From Hydractinia symbiolongicarpus (lineage: Eukaryota; Cnidaria; Hydrozoa; Anthoathecata; Hydractiniidae), in assembly GCF_029227915.1 (NCBI RefSeq), contig NC_079876.1:3164001-3228000 (forward strand): a stretch of DNA of 64,000 nt, read 5' to 3'. The notes beneath the pieces were generated by a model that saw only the letters and a program-made list of their open reading frames with translations, did not search any database and was not told where the DNA came from. The position numbers were made by a program, and so were the translations under genes. Each line of letters begins with the position of its first letter. The stretch's first letter is position 1. Of the stretch, positions 23,922 through 35,837 are shown one piece after another.

Positions 23922-25873
23922 CAAACGAAAACCTGCGATTTCCCGTAAATCCCGGACTCGGCCCGTATAGTCAAAAGTATACAAAGAATGTACCCAGGGA
24001 GTAAACTCATTTCCCGAACGATTTTTTAAATGATTATTTCACCAGTAAAGCCCATGAGACTTGTAGTTTTTAAAAATGTTTTCATTTTTGATGAGACGCT
24101 GAATAAAAGAAGTTTAATCGCCGGCAAACTAAAACCCACAATTTCCCGTAAATCCCGGTCTCGGCCCGTATAGTCAAAAGTATACAAGGAAAGTACCCAG
24201 TGAGTAAACTCATTTCCCTAACGAATTTTTAAATTATTTTTTTACCACTAAAACGCATGAGACTTGTAGTTTTCAAAAATGTTTTCATTTTTGATGAGAC
24301 GCTGAATAAAAGAAGTTTAATCGCCGGCAAACGAAAACCTGCGATTTCCCGTAAATCCCGGACTCGGCCCGTATAGTCAAAAGTATACAAAGAGAGTACC
24401 AAGGGTGTAAACTCATTTCCCGAACGATTTTTTAAATTATTTTTTCACCACTAAAACGCATGAGCTTGTAGTTTTCAAAAATGTTTTCATTTTTGATGAG
24501 ACGCTGAATAAAAGAAGTTTAATAGCTGGCAAACGAAAACCTGCGATTTCCCGTAAATCCCGGACTCAGCCCGTATAGTCAAAAGTATACAAAGAAAGTA
24601 CCCAGGGAGTAAACTCATTTCCCAAACGATTTTTTAAATGATTATTTCACCACTAAAGCCCATGAGACTTGTAGTTTTTAAAAATGTTTTCATTTTTGAT
24701 GAGACGCTGAATAAAAGAAGTTTAATCGCCGGCAAACTAAAACCCACAATTTCCCGTAAATCCCGGTCTCGGCCCGTATAGTCAAAAGTATACAAGGAAA
24801 GTACCCAGTGAGTAAACTCATTTCCCTAACGAATTTTTAAATTATTTTTTTACCACTAAAACGCATGAGACTTGTAGTTTTCAAAAATGTTTTCATTTTT
24901 GATGAGACGCTGAATAAAAGAAGTTTAATCGCCGGCAAACGAAAACCTGCGATTTCCCGTAAATCCCGGACTCGGCCCGTATAGTCAAAAGTATACAAAG
25001 AGAGTACCAAGGGTGTAAACTCATTTCCCGAACGATTTTTTAAATTATTTTTTCACCACTAAAACGCATAAGACTTGTAGTTTTCAAAAAAGTTTTCATT
25101 TTTGATGAGACGCTGAATAAAAGAAGTTTAATCGCCTGCAAACGAAAACCTGCGATTTCCCGTAAATCCCGGACTCGGCCCGAATAGTCAAAAGTATACA
25201 AAGAAAGTACCCAGGGAGTAAACTCATTTCCCTAACGAATTTTTAAATTATTTTTTCACCACTAAAACGCATGAGACTTGTAGTTTTCAAAAATGTTTTC
25301 ATTTTTGATGAGACGCTGAATAAAAGAAGTTTAATAGCTGGCAAACGAAAACCTGCGATTTCCCGTAAATCCCGGACTCGGCCCGTATAGTCAAAAGTAT
25401 ACAAAGAGAGTACCAAGGGTGTAAACTCATTTCCCGAACGATTTTTTAAGTTATTATTTCACCACTAAAGCCCATGAGACTTGTAGTTTTTAAAAATGTT
25501 TTCATTTTTGATGAGACGCTGAATACAAGAAGTTTAATCGCCGGCAAACTAAAACCCACAATTTCCCGTAAATCCCGGTCTCGGCCCGTATAGTCAAAAG
25601 TATACAAGGAAAGTACCCAGTGAGTAAACTCATTTCCCTAACGAATTTTTAAATTATTTTTTTACCACTAAAACGCATGAGACTTGTAGTTTTCAAAAAT
25701 GTTTTCATTTTTGATGAGACGCTGAATAAAAGAAGTTTAATCGCCGGCAAACGAAAACCTGCGATTTCCCGTAAATCCCGGACTCGGCCCGTATAGTCAA
25801 AAGTATACAAAGAGAGTACCAAGGGTGTAAACTCATTTCCCGAACGATTTTTTAAATTATTTTTTCACCACTA
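23641..25873 (+). repeat. 11-monomer HOR (2232 bp), copy 1
   Basis: Eleven monomers, with alpha-type AAACTAAAACCCACAA units at 24,126, 24,734 and 25,546 (steps of 3 and 4 monomers), recur 2232 bp later. Shared rare markers are GAATGTACCC (23,988/26,219), TGAGCTTG with one base pair of CTT context lost (24,461/26,693), CGCATAAGAC (25,065/27,297) and CGCCTGCAAACG (25,133/27,365). Confidence 0.87.
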
Positions 25874-25945
25874 AAACGCATGAGACTTGTAGTTTTCAAA
25901 AATGTTTTCATTTTTGATGAGACGCTGAATAAAAGAAGTTTAATA
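25743..25945 (+). repeat. Representative beta-family monomer (203 bp)
   Basis: This copy is close to the window-wide beta form. In order it holds GCCGGCAAACG, a GC-rich stretch with three CCCG/CCCGG motifs, the dyad GTATA..TATAC, a spacer with AGTACC, a second ATTTCCCG, an AT-rich run with TTTAAA, the beta marker AAAACGCATGAG, TTTTCAAAAATG, and the close GAATAAAAGAAG. Family beta is defined by AAAACGCATG linked to TTTTCAAAAATG. Other beta copies carry small changes such as TTTTCAAAAAAG, an AGCTGG start, or GAATTTTTAAATTA in the AT-rich run. Confidence 0.9.
25791..25808. other. Short dyad within the monomer (5-bp arms, 8-bp loop)
   Basis: GTATAGTCAAAAGTATAC has arms GTATA and TATAC around an 8-base loop, at monomer positions 49-66. 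The arms are kept in subfamilies whose loop differs (GTCGAATG, GTCAAACG, GTTAAAAG). They are broken in some copies, for example CCGAATAG at about 19,498 and GTTTACAAAG at about 34,530 and 55,432. This is one example of a site present in most monomers. Short dyads have been proposed as a centromere feature where CENP-B boxes are absent, but a role here is only a guess. Confidence 0.55.
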
Positions 25946-28106
25946 GCTGGCAAACGAAAACCTGCGATTTCCCGTAAATCCCGGACTCGGCCCGTATAGT
26001 CAAAAGTATACAAAGAGAGTACCAAGGGTGTAAACTCATTTCCCGAACGATTTTTTAAATTATTTTTTCACCACTAAAACGCATGAGACTTGTAGTTTTC
26101 AAAAAAGTTTTCATTTTTGATGAGACGCTGAATAAAAGAAGTTTAATCGCCGGCAAACGAAAACCTGCGATTTCCCGTAAATCCCGGACTCGGCCCGTAT
26201 AGTCAAAAGTATACAAAGAATGTACCCAGGGAGTAAACTCATTTCCCGAACGATTTTTTAAATGATTATTTCACCAGTAAAGCCCATGAGACTTGTAGTT
26301 TTTAAAAATGTTTTCATTTTTGATGAGACGCTGAATAAAAGAAGTTTAATCGCCGGCAAACTAAAACCCACAATTTCCCGTAAATCCCGGTCTCGGCCCG
26401 TATAGTCAAAAGTATACAAGGAAAGTACCCAGTGAGTAAACTCATTTCCCTAACGAATTTTTAAATTATTTTTTTACCCCTAAAACGCATGAGACTTGTA
26501 GTTTTCAAAAATGTTTTCATTTTTGATGAGACGCTGAATAAAAGAAGTTTAATCGCCGGCAAACGAAAACCTGCGATTTCCCGTAAATCCCGGACTCGGC
26601 CCGTATAGTCAAAAGTATACAAAGAGAGTACCAAGGGTGTAAACTCATTTCCCGAACGATTTTTTAAATTATTTTTTCACCACTAAAACGCATGAGCTTG
26701 TAGTTTTCAAAAATGTTTTCATTTTTGATGAGACGCTGAATAAAAGAAGTTTAATAGCTGGCAAACGAAAACCTGCGATTTCCCGTAAATCCCGGACTCA
26801 GCCCGTATAGTCAAAAGTATACAAAGAAAGTACCCAGGGAGTAAACTCATTTCCCAAACGATTTTTTAAATGATTATTTCACCACTAAAGCCCATGAGAC
26901 TTGTAGTTTTTAAAAATGTTTTCATTTTTGATGAGACGCTGAATAAAAGAAGTTTAATCGCCGGCAAACTAAAACCCACAATTTCCCGTAAATCCCGGTC
27001 TCGGCCCGTATAGTCAAAAGTATACAAGGAAAGTACCCAGTGAGTAAACTCATTTCCCTAACGAATTTTTAAATTATTTTTTTACCACTAAAACGCATGA
27101 GACTTGTAGTTTTCAAAAATGTTTTCATTTTTGATGAGACGCTGAATAAAAGAAGTTTAATCGCCGGCAAACGAAAACCTGCGATTTCCCGTAAATCCCG
27201 GACTCGGCCCGTATAGTCAAAAGTATACAAAGAGAGTACCAAGGGTGTAAACTCATTTCCCGAACGATTTTTTAAATTATTTTTTCACCACTAAAACGCA
27301 TAAGACTTGTAGTTTTCAAAAAAGTTTTCATTTTTGATGAGACGCTGAATAAAAGAAGTTTAATCGCCTGCAAACGAAAACCTGCGATTTCCCGTAAATC
27401 CCGGACTCGGCCCGAATAGTCAAAAGTATACAAAGAAAGTACCCAGGGAGTAAACTCATTTCCCTAACGAATTTTTAAATTATTTTTTCACCACTAAAAC
27501 GCATGAGACTTGTAGTTTTCAAAAATGTTTTCATTTTTGATGAGACGCTGAATAAAAGAAGTTTAATAGCTGGCAAACGAAAACCTGCGATTTCCCGTAA
27601 ATCCCGGACTCGGCCCGTATAGTCAAAAGTATACAAAGAGAGTACCAAGGGTGTAAACTCATTTCCCGAACGATTTTTTAAGTTATTATTTCACCACTAA
27701 AGCCCATGAGACTTGTAGTTTTTAAAAATGTTTTCATTTTTGATGAGACGCTGAATACAAGAAGTTTAATCGCCGGCAAACTAAAACCCACAATTTCCCG
27801 TAAATCCCGGTCTCGGCCCGTATAGTCAAAAGTATACAAGGAAAGTACCCAGTGAGTAAACTCATTTCCCTAACGAATTTTTAAATTATTTTTTTACCAC
27901 TAAAACGCATGAGACTTGTAGTTTTCAAAAATGTTTTCATTTTTGATGAGACGCTGAATAAAAGAAGTTTAATCGCCGGCAAACGAAAACCTGCGATTTC
28001 CCGTAAATCCCGGACTCGGCCCGTATAGTCAAAAGTATACAAAGAGAGTACCAAGGGTGTAAACTCATTTCCCGAACGATTTTTTAAATTATTTTTTCAC
28101 CACTAA
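25874..28106 (+). repeat. 11-monomer HOR (2232 bp), copy 2
   Basis: It follows copy 1 directly. AAACTAAAACCCACAA units lie at 26,358, 26,966 and 27,778. It differs from copy 1 by TTACCCCTAAAACG at about 26,477. After about 28,106 the array returns to the AAAAAAG beta subtype and then to the next super-unit at 28,996. Confidence 0.86.
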
Positions 28107-31100
28107 AACGCATGAGACTTGTAGTTTTCAAAAAAGTTTTCATTTTTGATGAGACGCTGAATAAAAGAAGTTTAATCGCCGGCAAACAAAAACCTGCGAT
28201 TTCCCGTAAATCCCGGACTCGGCCCGAATAGTCAAAAGTATACAAAGAAAGTACCCAGGGAGTAAACTCATTTCCCTAACGAATTTTTAAATTATTTTTT
28301 CACCACTAAAACGCATGAGACTTGTAGTTTTCAAAAATGTTTTCATTTTTGATGAGACGCTGAATAAAAGAAGTTTAATAGCTGGCAAACGAAAACCTGC
28401 GATTTCCCGTAAATCTCGGACTCGGCCCGTATAGTCAAAAGTTTACAAAGAGAGTACCAAGGGTGTAAACTCATTTCCCGAACGATTTTTTAAATTATTT
28501 TTTCACCACTAAAACGCATGAGACTTGTAGTTTTCAAAAATGTTTTCATTTTTGATGAGACGCTGAATAAAAGAAGTTTAATCGCCGGCAAGCGAAAACC
28601 CGCGATTTCCCGTAAATCCCGGACTCGGCCCGTATAGTTAAAAGTATACAAGGAAAGTACCCAGTGAGTAAACTCATTTCCCGAACGAATTTTTAAATGA
28701 TTTTTTCACCACTAAAACGTATGAGACTTGTAGTTTTTAAAAATGTTTTCATTTTTGATGAGACGCTGAATAAAAGAAGTTTAATCGCCGGCAAACGAAA
28801 ACCTGCGATTTCCCGTAAATCCCGGACTCGGCCCGTATAGTCAAAAGTATACAAAGAAAGTACCCAGGGAGTAAACTCATTTCCCAAACGATTTTTTAAA
28901 TTATTATTTCACCACTAAAGCCCATGAGACTTGTAGTTTTTAAAAATGTTTTCATTTTTGATGAGACGCTGAATAAAAGAAGTTTAATCGCCGGCAAACT
29001 AAAACCCGCAATTTCCCGTAAATCCCGGTCTCGGCCCGTATAGTCAAAAGTATACAAGGAAAGTACCCAGTGAGTAAACTCATTTCCCTAACGAATTTTT
29101 AAATTATTTTTTACCACTAAAACGCATGAGACTTGTAGTTTTCAAAAATGTTTTCATTTTTGATGAGACGCTGAATAAAAGAAGTTTAATCGCCGGCAAA
29201 CGAAAACCTGCGATTTCCCGTAAATCCTGGGCTCGGCCTGTATAGTCAAAAGTATACAAAGAAAGTACCCAGTGAGTAAACTCATTTCCCAAACGATTTT
29301 TTAAATTATTATTTCACCACTAAAGCCCATGAGACTTGCAGTTTTTAAAAATGTTTTCATTTTCGATGAGAGGCTGAATAAAAGAAGTTTAATCGCCGGC
29401 AAACGAAAACCCGCGATTTCCCGTAAATCCCGGACTCGGCCCGTATAGTTAAAAGTATACAAGGAAAGTACCCAGTGAGTAAACTCATTTCCCGAACGAA
29501 TTTTTAAATGATTTTTTCACCACTAAAACGTATGAGACTTGTAGTTTTCAAAAATGTTTTCATTTCTGATGAGACGCTGAATAAAAGAAGTTTAATCGCC
29601 GGCAAACGAAAACCTGCGATTTCCCGTAAATCCCGGACTCGGCCCGTATAGTCAAAAGTATACAAAGAAAGTACCCAGGGAGTAAACTCATTTCCCAAAC
29701 GATTTTTTAAATTATTATTTCACTACTAAAGCCCATGAGACTTGAAGTTTTTAAAAATGTTTTCATTTTTGATGAGACGCTGAATAAAAGAAGTTTAATC
29801 GCCGGCAAACGAAAACCCGCAATTTCCCGTAAATCCCGGTCTCGGCCCGTATAGTCAAAAGTATACAAGGAAAGTACCCAGTGAGTAAACTCATTTCCCT
29901 AACGAATTTTTAAATTATTTTTTTACCACTAAAACGCATGAGACTTGTAGTTTTCAAAAATGTTTTCATTTTTGATGAGACGCTGAATAAAAGAAGTTTA
30001 ATCGCCGGTAAACGAAAACCTGCGATTTCCCGTAAATCCTGGGCTCGGCCCGTATAGTCAAAAGTATACAAAGAAAGTACCCAGGGAGTAAACTCATTTC
30101 CCAAACGATTTTTTAAATTATTATTTCACCACCAAAGCCCATGAGACTTGTAGTTTTTAAAAATGTTTTCATTTTCGATGAGAGGCTGAATAAAAGAAGT
30201 TTAATCGCCGGCAAACGAAAACCCGCGATTTCCCGTAAATCCCGGACTCGGCCCGTATAGTTAAAAGTATACAAGGAAAGTACCCAGTGAGTAAACTCAT
30301 TTCCCGAACGAATTTTTAAATGATTTTTTCACCACTAAAACGTATGAGACTTGTAGTTTTCAAAAATGTTTTCATTTTTGATGAGACGCTGAATAAAAGA
30401 AGTTTAATCGCCGGCAAACGAAAACCTGCGATTTCCCGTAAATCCCGGACTCAGCCCGTATAGTCAAAAGTATACAAAGAAAGTACCCAGGGAGTAAACT
30501 CATTTCCCAAACGATTTTTTAAATTATTATTTCACCACTAAAGCCCATGAGACTTGTAGTTTTTAAAAATGTTTTCATTTTTGATGAGACGCTGAATAAA
30601 AGAAGTTTAATCGCCGGCAAACTAAAACCCACAATTTCCCGTAAATCCCGGTCTCGGCCCGTATAGTCAAAAGTATACAAGGAAAGTACCCAGTGAGTAA
30701 ACTCATTTCCCTAACGAATTTTTAAATTATTTTTTTACCACTAAAACGCATGAGACTTGTAGTTTTCAAAAATGTTTTCATTTTTGATGAGACGCTGAAT
30801 AAAAGAAGTTTAATCGCCGGCAAACGAAAACCTGCGATTTCCCGTAAATCCCGGACTCGGCCCGTATAGTCAAAAGTATACAAAGAGAGTACCAAGGGTG
30901 TAAACTCATTTCCCGAACGATTTTTTAAATTATTTTTTCACCACTAAAACGCATGAGACTTGTAGTTTTCAAAAAAGTTTTCATTTTTGATGAGACGCTG
31001 AATAAAAGAAGTTTAATCGCCGGCAAACGAAAACCTGCGATTTCCCGTAAATCCCGGACTCGGCCCGAATAGTCAAAAGTATACAAAGAAAGTACCCAGG

Positions 31101-34100
31101 GAGTAAACTCATTTCCCTAACGAATTTTTAAATTATTTTTTCACCACTAAAACGCATGAGACTTGTAGTTTTCAAAAATGTTTTCATTTTTGATGAGACG
31201 CTGAATAAAAGAAGTTTAATAGCTGGCAAACGAAAACCTGCGATATCCCGTAAATCCCGGACTCGGCCCGTATAGTCAAAAGTATACAAAGAGAGTACCA
31301 AGGGTGTAAACTCATTTCCCGAACGATTTTTTAAGTTATTATTTCACCACTAAAGCCCATGAGACTTGTAGTTTTTAAAAATGTTTTCATTTTTGATGAG
31401 ACGCTGAGTACAAGAAGTTTAATCGCCGGCAAACTAAAACCCACAATTTCCCGTAAATCCCGGTCTCGGCCCGTATAGTCAAAAGTATACAAGGAAAGTA
31501 CCCAGTGAGTAAACTCATTTCCCTAACGAATTTTTAAATTATTTTTTTACCACTAAAACGCATGAGACTTGTAGTTTTCAAAAATGTTTTCATTTTTGAT
31601 GAGACGCTGAATAAAAGAAGTTTAATCGCCGGCAAACGAAAACCTGCGATTTCCCGTAAATCCCGGACTCGGCCCGTATAGTCAAAAGTATACAAAGAGA
31701 GTACCAAGGGTGTAAACTCATTTCCCGAACGATTTTTTAAATTATTTTTTCACCACTAAAACGCATGAGACTTGTAGTTTTCAAAAAAGTTTTCATTTTT
31801 GATGAGACGCTGAATAAAAGAAGTTTAATCGCCGGCAAACAAAAACCTGCGATTTCCCGTAAATCCCGGACTCGGCCCGAATAGTCAAAAGTATACAAAG
31901 AAAGTACCCAGGGAGTAAACTCATTTCCCTAACGAATTTTTAAATTATTTTTTCACCACTAAAACGCATGAGACTTGTAGTTTTCAAAAATGTTTTCATT
32001 TTTGATGAGACGCTGAATAAAAGAAGTTTAATAGCTGGCAAACGAAAACCTGCGATTTCCCGTAAATCCCGGACTCGGCCCGTATAGTCAAAAGTATACA
32101 AAGAGAGTACCAAGGGTGTAAACTCATTTCCCGAACGATTTTTTAAATTATTTTTTCACCACTAAAACGCATGAGACTTGTAGTTTTCAAAAAAGTTTTC
32201 ATTTTTGATGAGACGCTGAATAAAAGAAGTTTAATCGCCGGCAAACGAAAACCTGCGATTTCCCGTAAATATCGGACTCGGCCCGTATAGTCAAAAGTAT
32301 ACAAAGAATGTACCCAGGGAGTAAACTCATTTCCCGAACGATTTTTTAAATGATTATTTCACCAGTAAAGCCCATGAGACTTGTAGTTTTTAAAAATGTT
32401 TTCATTTTTGATGAGACGCTGAATAAAAGAAGTTTAATCGCCGGCAAACTAAAACCCACAATTTCCCGTAAATCCCGGTCTCGGCCCGTATAGTCAAAAG
32501 TATACAAGGAAAGTACCCAGTGAGTAAACTCATTTCCCTAACGAATTTTTAAATTATTTTTTTACCACTAAAACGCATGAGACTTGTAGTTTTCAAAAAT
32601 GTTTTCATTTTTGATGAGACGCTGAATAAAAGAAGTTTAATCGCCGGCAAACGAAAACCTGCGATTTCCCGTAAATCCCGGACTCGGCCCGTATAGTCAA
32701 AAGTATACAAAGAGAGTACCAAGGGTGTAAACTCATTTCCCGAACGATTTTTTAAATTATTTTTTCACCACTAAAACGCATGAGCTTGTAGTTTTCAAAA
32801 ATGTTTTCATTTTTGATGAGACGCTGAATAAAAGAAGTTTAATAGCTGGCAAACGAAAACCTGCGATTTCCCGTAAACCCCGGACTCAGCCCGTATAGTC
32901 AAAAGTATACAAAGAAAGTACCCAGGGAGTAAACTCATTTCCCAAACGATTTTTTAAATGATTATTTCACCACTAAAGCCCATGAGACTTGTAGTTTTTA
33001 AAAATGTTTTCATTTTTGATGAGACGCTGAATAAAAGAAGTTTAATCGCCGGCAAACTAAAACCCACAATTTCCCGTAAATCCCGGTCTCGGCCCGTATA
33101 GTCAAAAGTATACAAGGAAAGTACCCAGTGAGTAAACTCATTTCCCTAACGAATTTTTAAATTATTTTTTTACCACTAAAACGCATGAGACTTGTAGTTT
33201 TCAAAAATGTTTTCATTTTTGATGAGACGCTGAATAAAAGAAGTTTAATCGCCGGCAAACGAAAACCTGCGATTTCCCGTAAATCCCGGACTCGGCCCGT
33301 ATAGTCAAAAGTATACAAAGAGAGTACCAAGGGTGTAAACTCATTTCCCGAACGATTTTTTAAATTATTTTTTCACCACTAAAACGCATGAGACTTGTAG
33401 TTTTCAAAAAAGTTTTCATTTTTGATGAGACGCTGAATAAAAGAAGTTTAATCGCCTGCAAACGAAAACCTGCGATTTCCCGTAAATCCCGGACTCGGCC
33501 CGAATAGTCAAAAGTATACAAAGAAAGTACCCAGGGAGTAAACTCATTTCCCTAACGAATTTTTAAATTATTTTTTCACCACTAAAACGCATGAGACTTG
33601 TAGTTTTCAAAAATGTTTTCATTTTTGATGAGACGCTGAATAAAAGAAGTTTAATACCTGGCAAACGAAAACCTGCGATTTCCCGTAAATCCCGGACTCG
33701 GCCCGTATGGTCAAAAGTATACAAAGAGAGTACCAAGGGTGTAAACTCATTTCCCGAACGATTTTTTAAGTTATTATTTCACCACTAAAGCCCATGAGAC
33801 TTGTAGTTTTTAAAAATGTTTTCATTTTTGATGAGACGCTGAATAAAAGAAGTTTAATCGCCGGCAAACTAAAACCCACAATTTCCCGTAAATCCCGGTC
33901 TCGGCCCGTGTAGTCAAAAGTATACAAGGAAAGTACCCAGTGAGTAAACTCATTTCCCTAACGAATTTTTAAATTATTTTTTTACCACTAAAACGCATGA
34001 GACTTGTAGTTTTCAAAAATGTTTTCATTTTTGATGAGACGCTGAATAAAAGAAGTTTAATCGCCGGCAAACGAAAACCTGCGATTTCCCGTAAATCCCG

Positions 34101-34619
34101 GACTCGGCCCGTATAGTCAAAAGTATACAAAGAGAGTACCAAGGGTGTAAACTCATTTCCCGAACGATTTTTTAAATTATTTTTTCACCACTAAAACGCA
34201 TGAGACTTGTAGTTTTCAAAAAAGTTTTCATTTTTGATGAGACGCTGAATAAAAGAAGTTTAATCGCCGGCAAACAAAAACCTGCGATTTCCCGTAAATC
34301 CCGGACTCGGCCCGAATAGTCAAAAGTATACAAAGAAAGTACCCAGGGAGTAAACTCATTTCCCTAACGAATTTTTAAATTATTTTTTCACCACTAAAAC
34401 GCATGAGACTTGTAGTTTTCAAAAATGTTTTCATTTTTGATGAGACGCTGAATAAAAGAAGTTTAATAGCTGGCAAACGAAAACCTGCGATTTCTCGTAA
34501 ATCCCGGACTCGGCCCGTATAGTCAAAAGTTTACAAAGAGAGTACCAAGGGTGTAAACTCATTTCCCGAACGATTTTTTAAATTATTTTTTCACCACTAA
34601 AACGCATGAGACTTGTAGT
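28107..34619 (+). repeat. Super-unit segment of copy 1: second pass of the same monomer order
   Basis: From AAACTAAAACCCGC at 28,996 the order of 20,675-28,995 is repeated at an offset of 8321 bp (41 monomers). For example, the short TTTTTTACCAC monomer lies at 20,783/29,104 and the CACTACTAAAG monomer at about 21,400/29,721. Private changes include GAGTACAAG at about 31,387, AAATATCGG at about 32,268, TAATACCTGG at about 33,652 and GTATGGTC at about 33,706. No gene is present. Confidence 0.85.
28787..28989 (+). repeat. Representative alpha-family monomer (203 bp)
   Basis: This is a full-length alpha copy. It shares the first ~110 bp with beta but has ATTATTATTTCACCAC, AAAGCCCATGAG and TTTTTAAAAATG in the second half. 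The TTTTTAAAAA is a perfect 10-bp palindrome that beta lacks. In many parts of the window alpha and beta alternate, for example at 14.4-18.9 kb, which implies an ancestral 406-bp dimer. Alpha copies at about 100-600 and 2.75 kb carry AGATTTTAAAAATG in place of TTTTTAAAAATG. Confidence 0.88.
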
Positions 34620-35228
34620 TTTCAAAAAAGTTTTCATTTTTGATGAGACGCTGAATAAAAGAAGTTTAAACGCCGGCAAACGAAAACCTGCGATTTCCCG
34701 TAAATCCCGGACTCGGCCCGTATAGTCAAAAGTATACAAAGAAAGTACCCAGGGAGTAAACTCATTTCCCGAACGATTTTTTAAATGATTATTTCACCAG
34801 TAAAGCCCATGAGACTTGTAGTTTTTAAAAATGTTTTCATTTTTGATGAGACGCTGAATAAAAGAAGTTTAATCGCCGGCAAACGAAAACCCGCAATTTC
34901 CCGTAAATCCCGGTCTCGGTCCGTATAGTCAAACGTATACAAGGAAAGTACCCAGTGAGTAAACTCATTTCCCTAACGAATTTTTAAATTATTTTTTCAC
35001 CACTAAAACGCATGAGACTTGTAGTTTTCAAAAATGTTTTCATTTTTGATGAGACGCTGAATAAAAGAAGTTTAATCGCTGGCAAACGAAAACCTGCGAT
35101 TTCCTGTAAATCCCGGACTCTGCCCGTATAGTCAAAAGTATACAAAGAAGGTACCCAGGGTGTAAACTCATTTCCCGAACGATTTTTTAAATTACTATTT
35201 CACCACTAAAGCCCATGAGACTTGTAGT
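34620..35228 (+). repeat. 3-monomer duplication (609 bp), copy 1
   Basis: Three monomers beginning with TTTTCAAAAAAG and GTTTAAACGCC (34,664) recur at 35,273. They include the GGTCCG/GTCAAACG monomer and the TTCCTGTAAAT/CTCTGCCCG monomer. The corresponding place in the second 20-kb copy (about 55.5-56.1 kb) has only one set. Confidence 0.88.
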
Positions 35229-35837
35229 TTTCAAAAAAGTTTTCATTTTTGATGAGACGCTGAATAAAAGAAGTTTAAACGCCGGCAAACGAAAACCTGC
35301 GATTTCCCGTAAATCCCGGACTCGGCCCGTATAGTCAAAAGTATACAAAGAAAGTACCCAGGGAGTAAACTCATTTCCCGAACGATTTTTTAAATGATTA
35401 TTTCACCAGTAAAGCCCATGAGACTTGTAGTTTTTAAAAATGTTTTCATTTTTGATGAGACGCTGAATAAAAGAAGTTTAATCGCCGGCAAACGAAAACC
35501 CGCAATTTCCCGTAAATCCCGGTCTCGGTCCGTATAGTCAAACGTATACAAGGAAAGTACCCAGTGAGTAAACTCATTTCCCTAACGAATTTTTAAATTA
35601 TTTTTTCACCACTAAAACGCATGAGACTTGTAGTTTTCAAAAATGTTTTCATTTTTGATGAGACGCTGAATAAAAGAAGTTTAATCGCTGGCAAACGAAA
35701 ACCTGCGATTTCCTGTAAATCCCGGACTCTGCCCGTATAGTCAAAAGTATACAAAGAAGGTACCCAGGGTGTAAACTCATTTCCCGAACGATTTTTTAAA
35801 TTACTATTTCACCACTAAAGCCCATGAGACTTGTAGT
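35229..35837 (+). repeat. 3-monomer duplication (609 bp), copy 2
   Basis: It is fused to copy 1 through a chimeric monomer at about 35,195-35,250, in which alpha AAAGCCCATGAG is followed by beta TTTTCAAAAAAG. After copy 2 the normal alpha monomer with TTTTTAAAAATG resumes. This explains the change of offset between the 20-kb copies from 20,902 to 20,293. Confidence 0.88.

Noticed and set aside
33591-33788. Plus-strand open frame of about 65 codons
   Set aside because: It depends on two private changes (TAATACCTGG removes a stop at about 33,652, and GTATGGTC at about 33,706 removes a TAG). The equivalent monomers in the array are closed.
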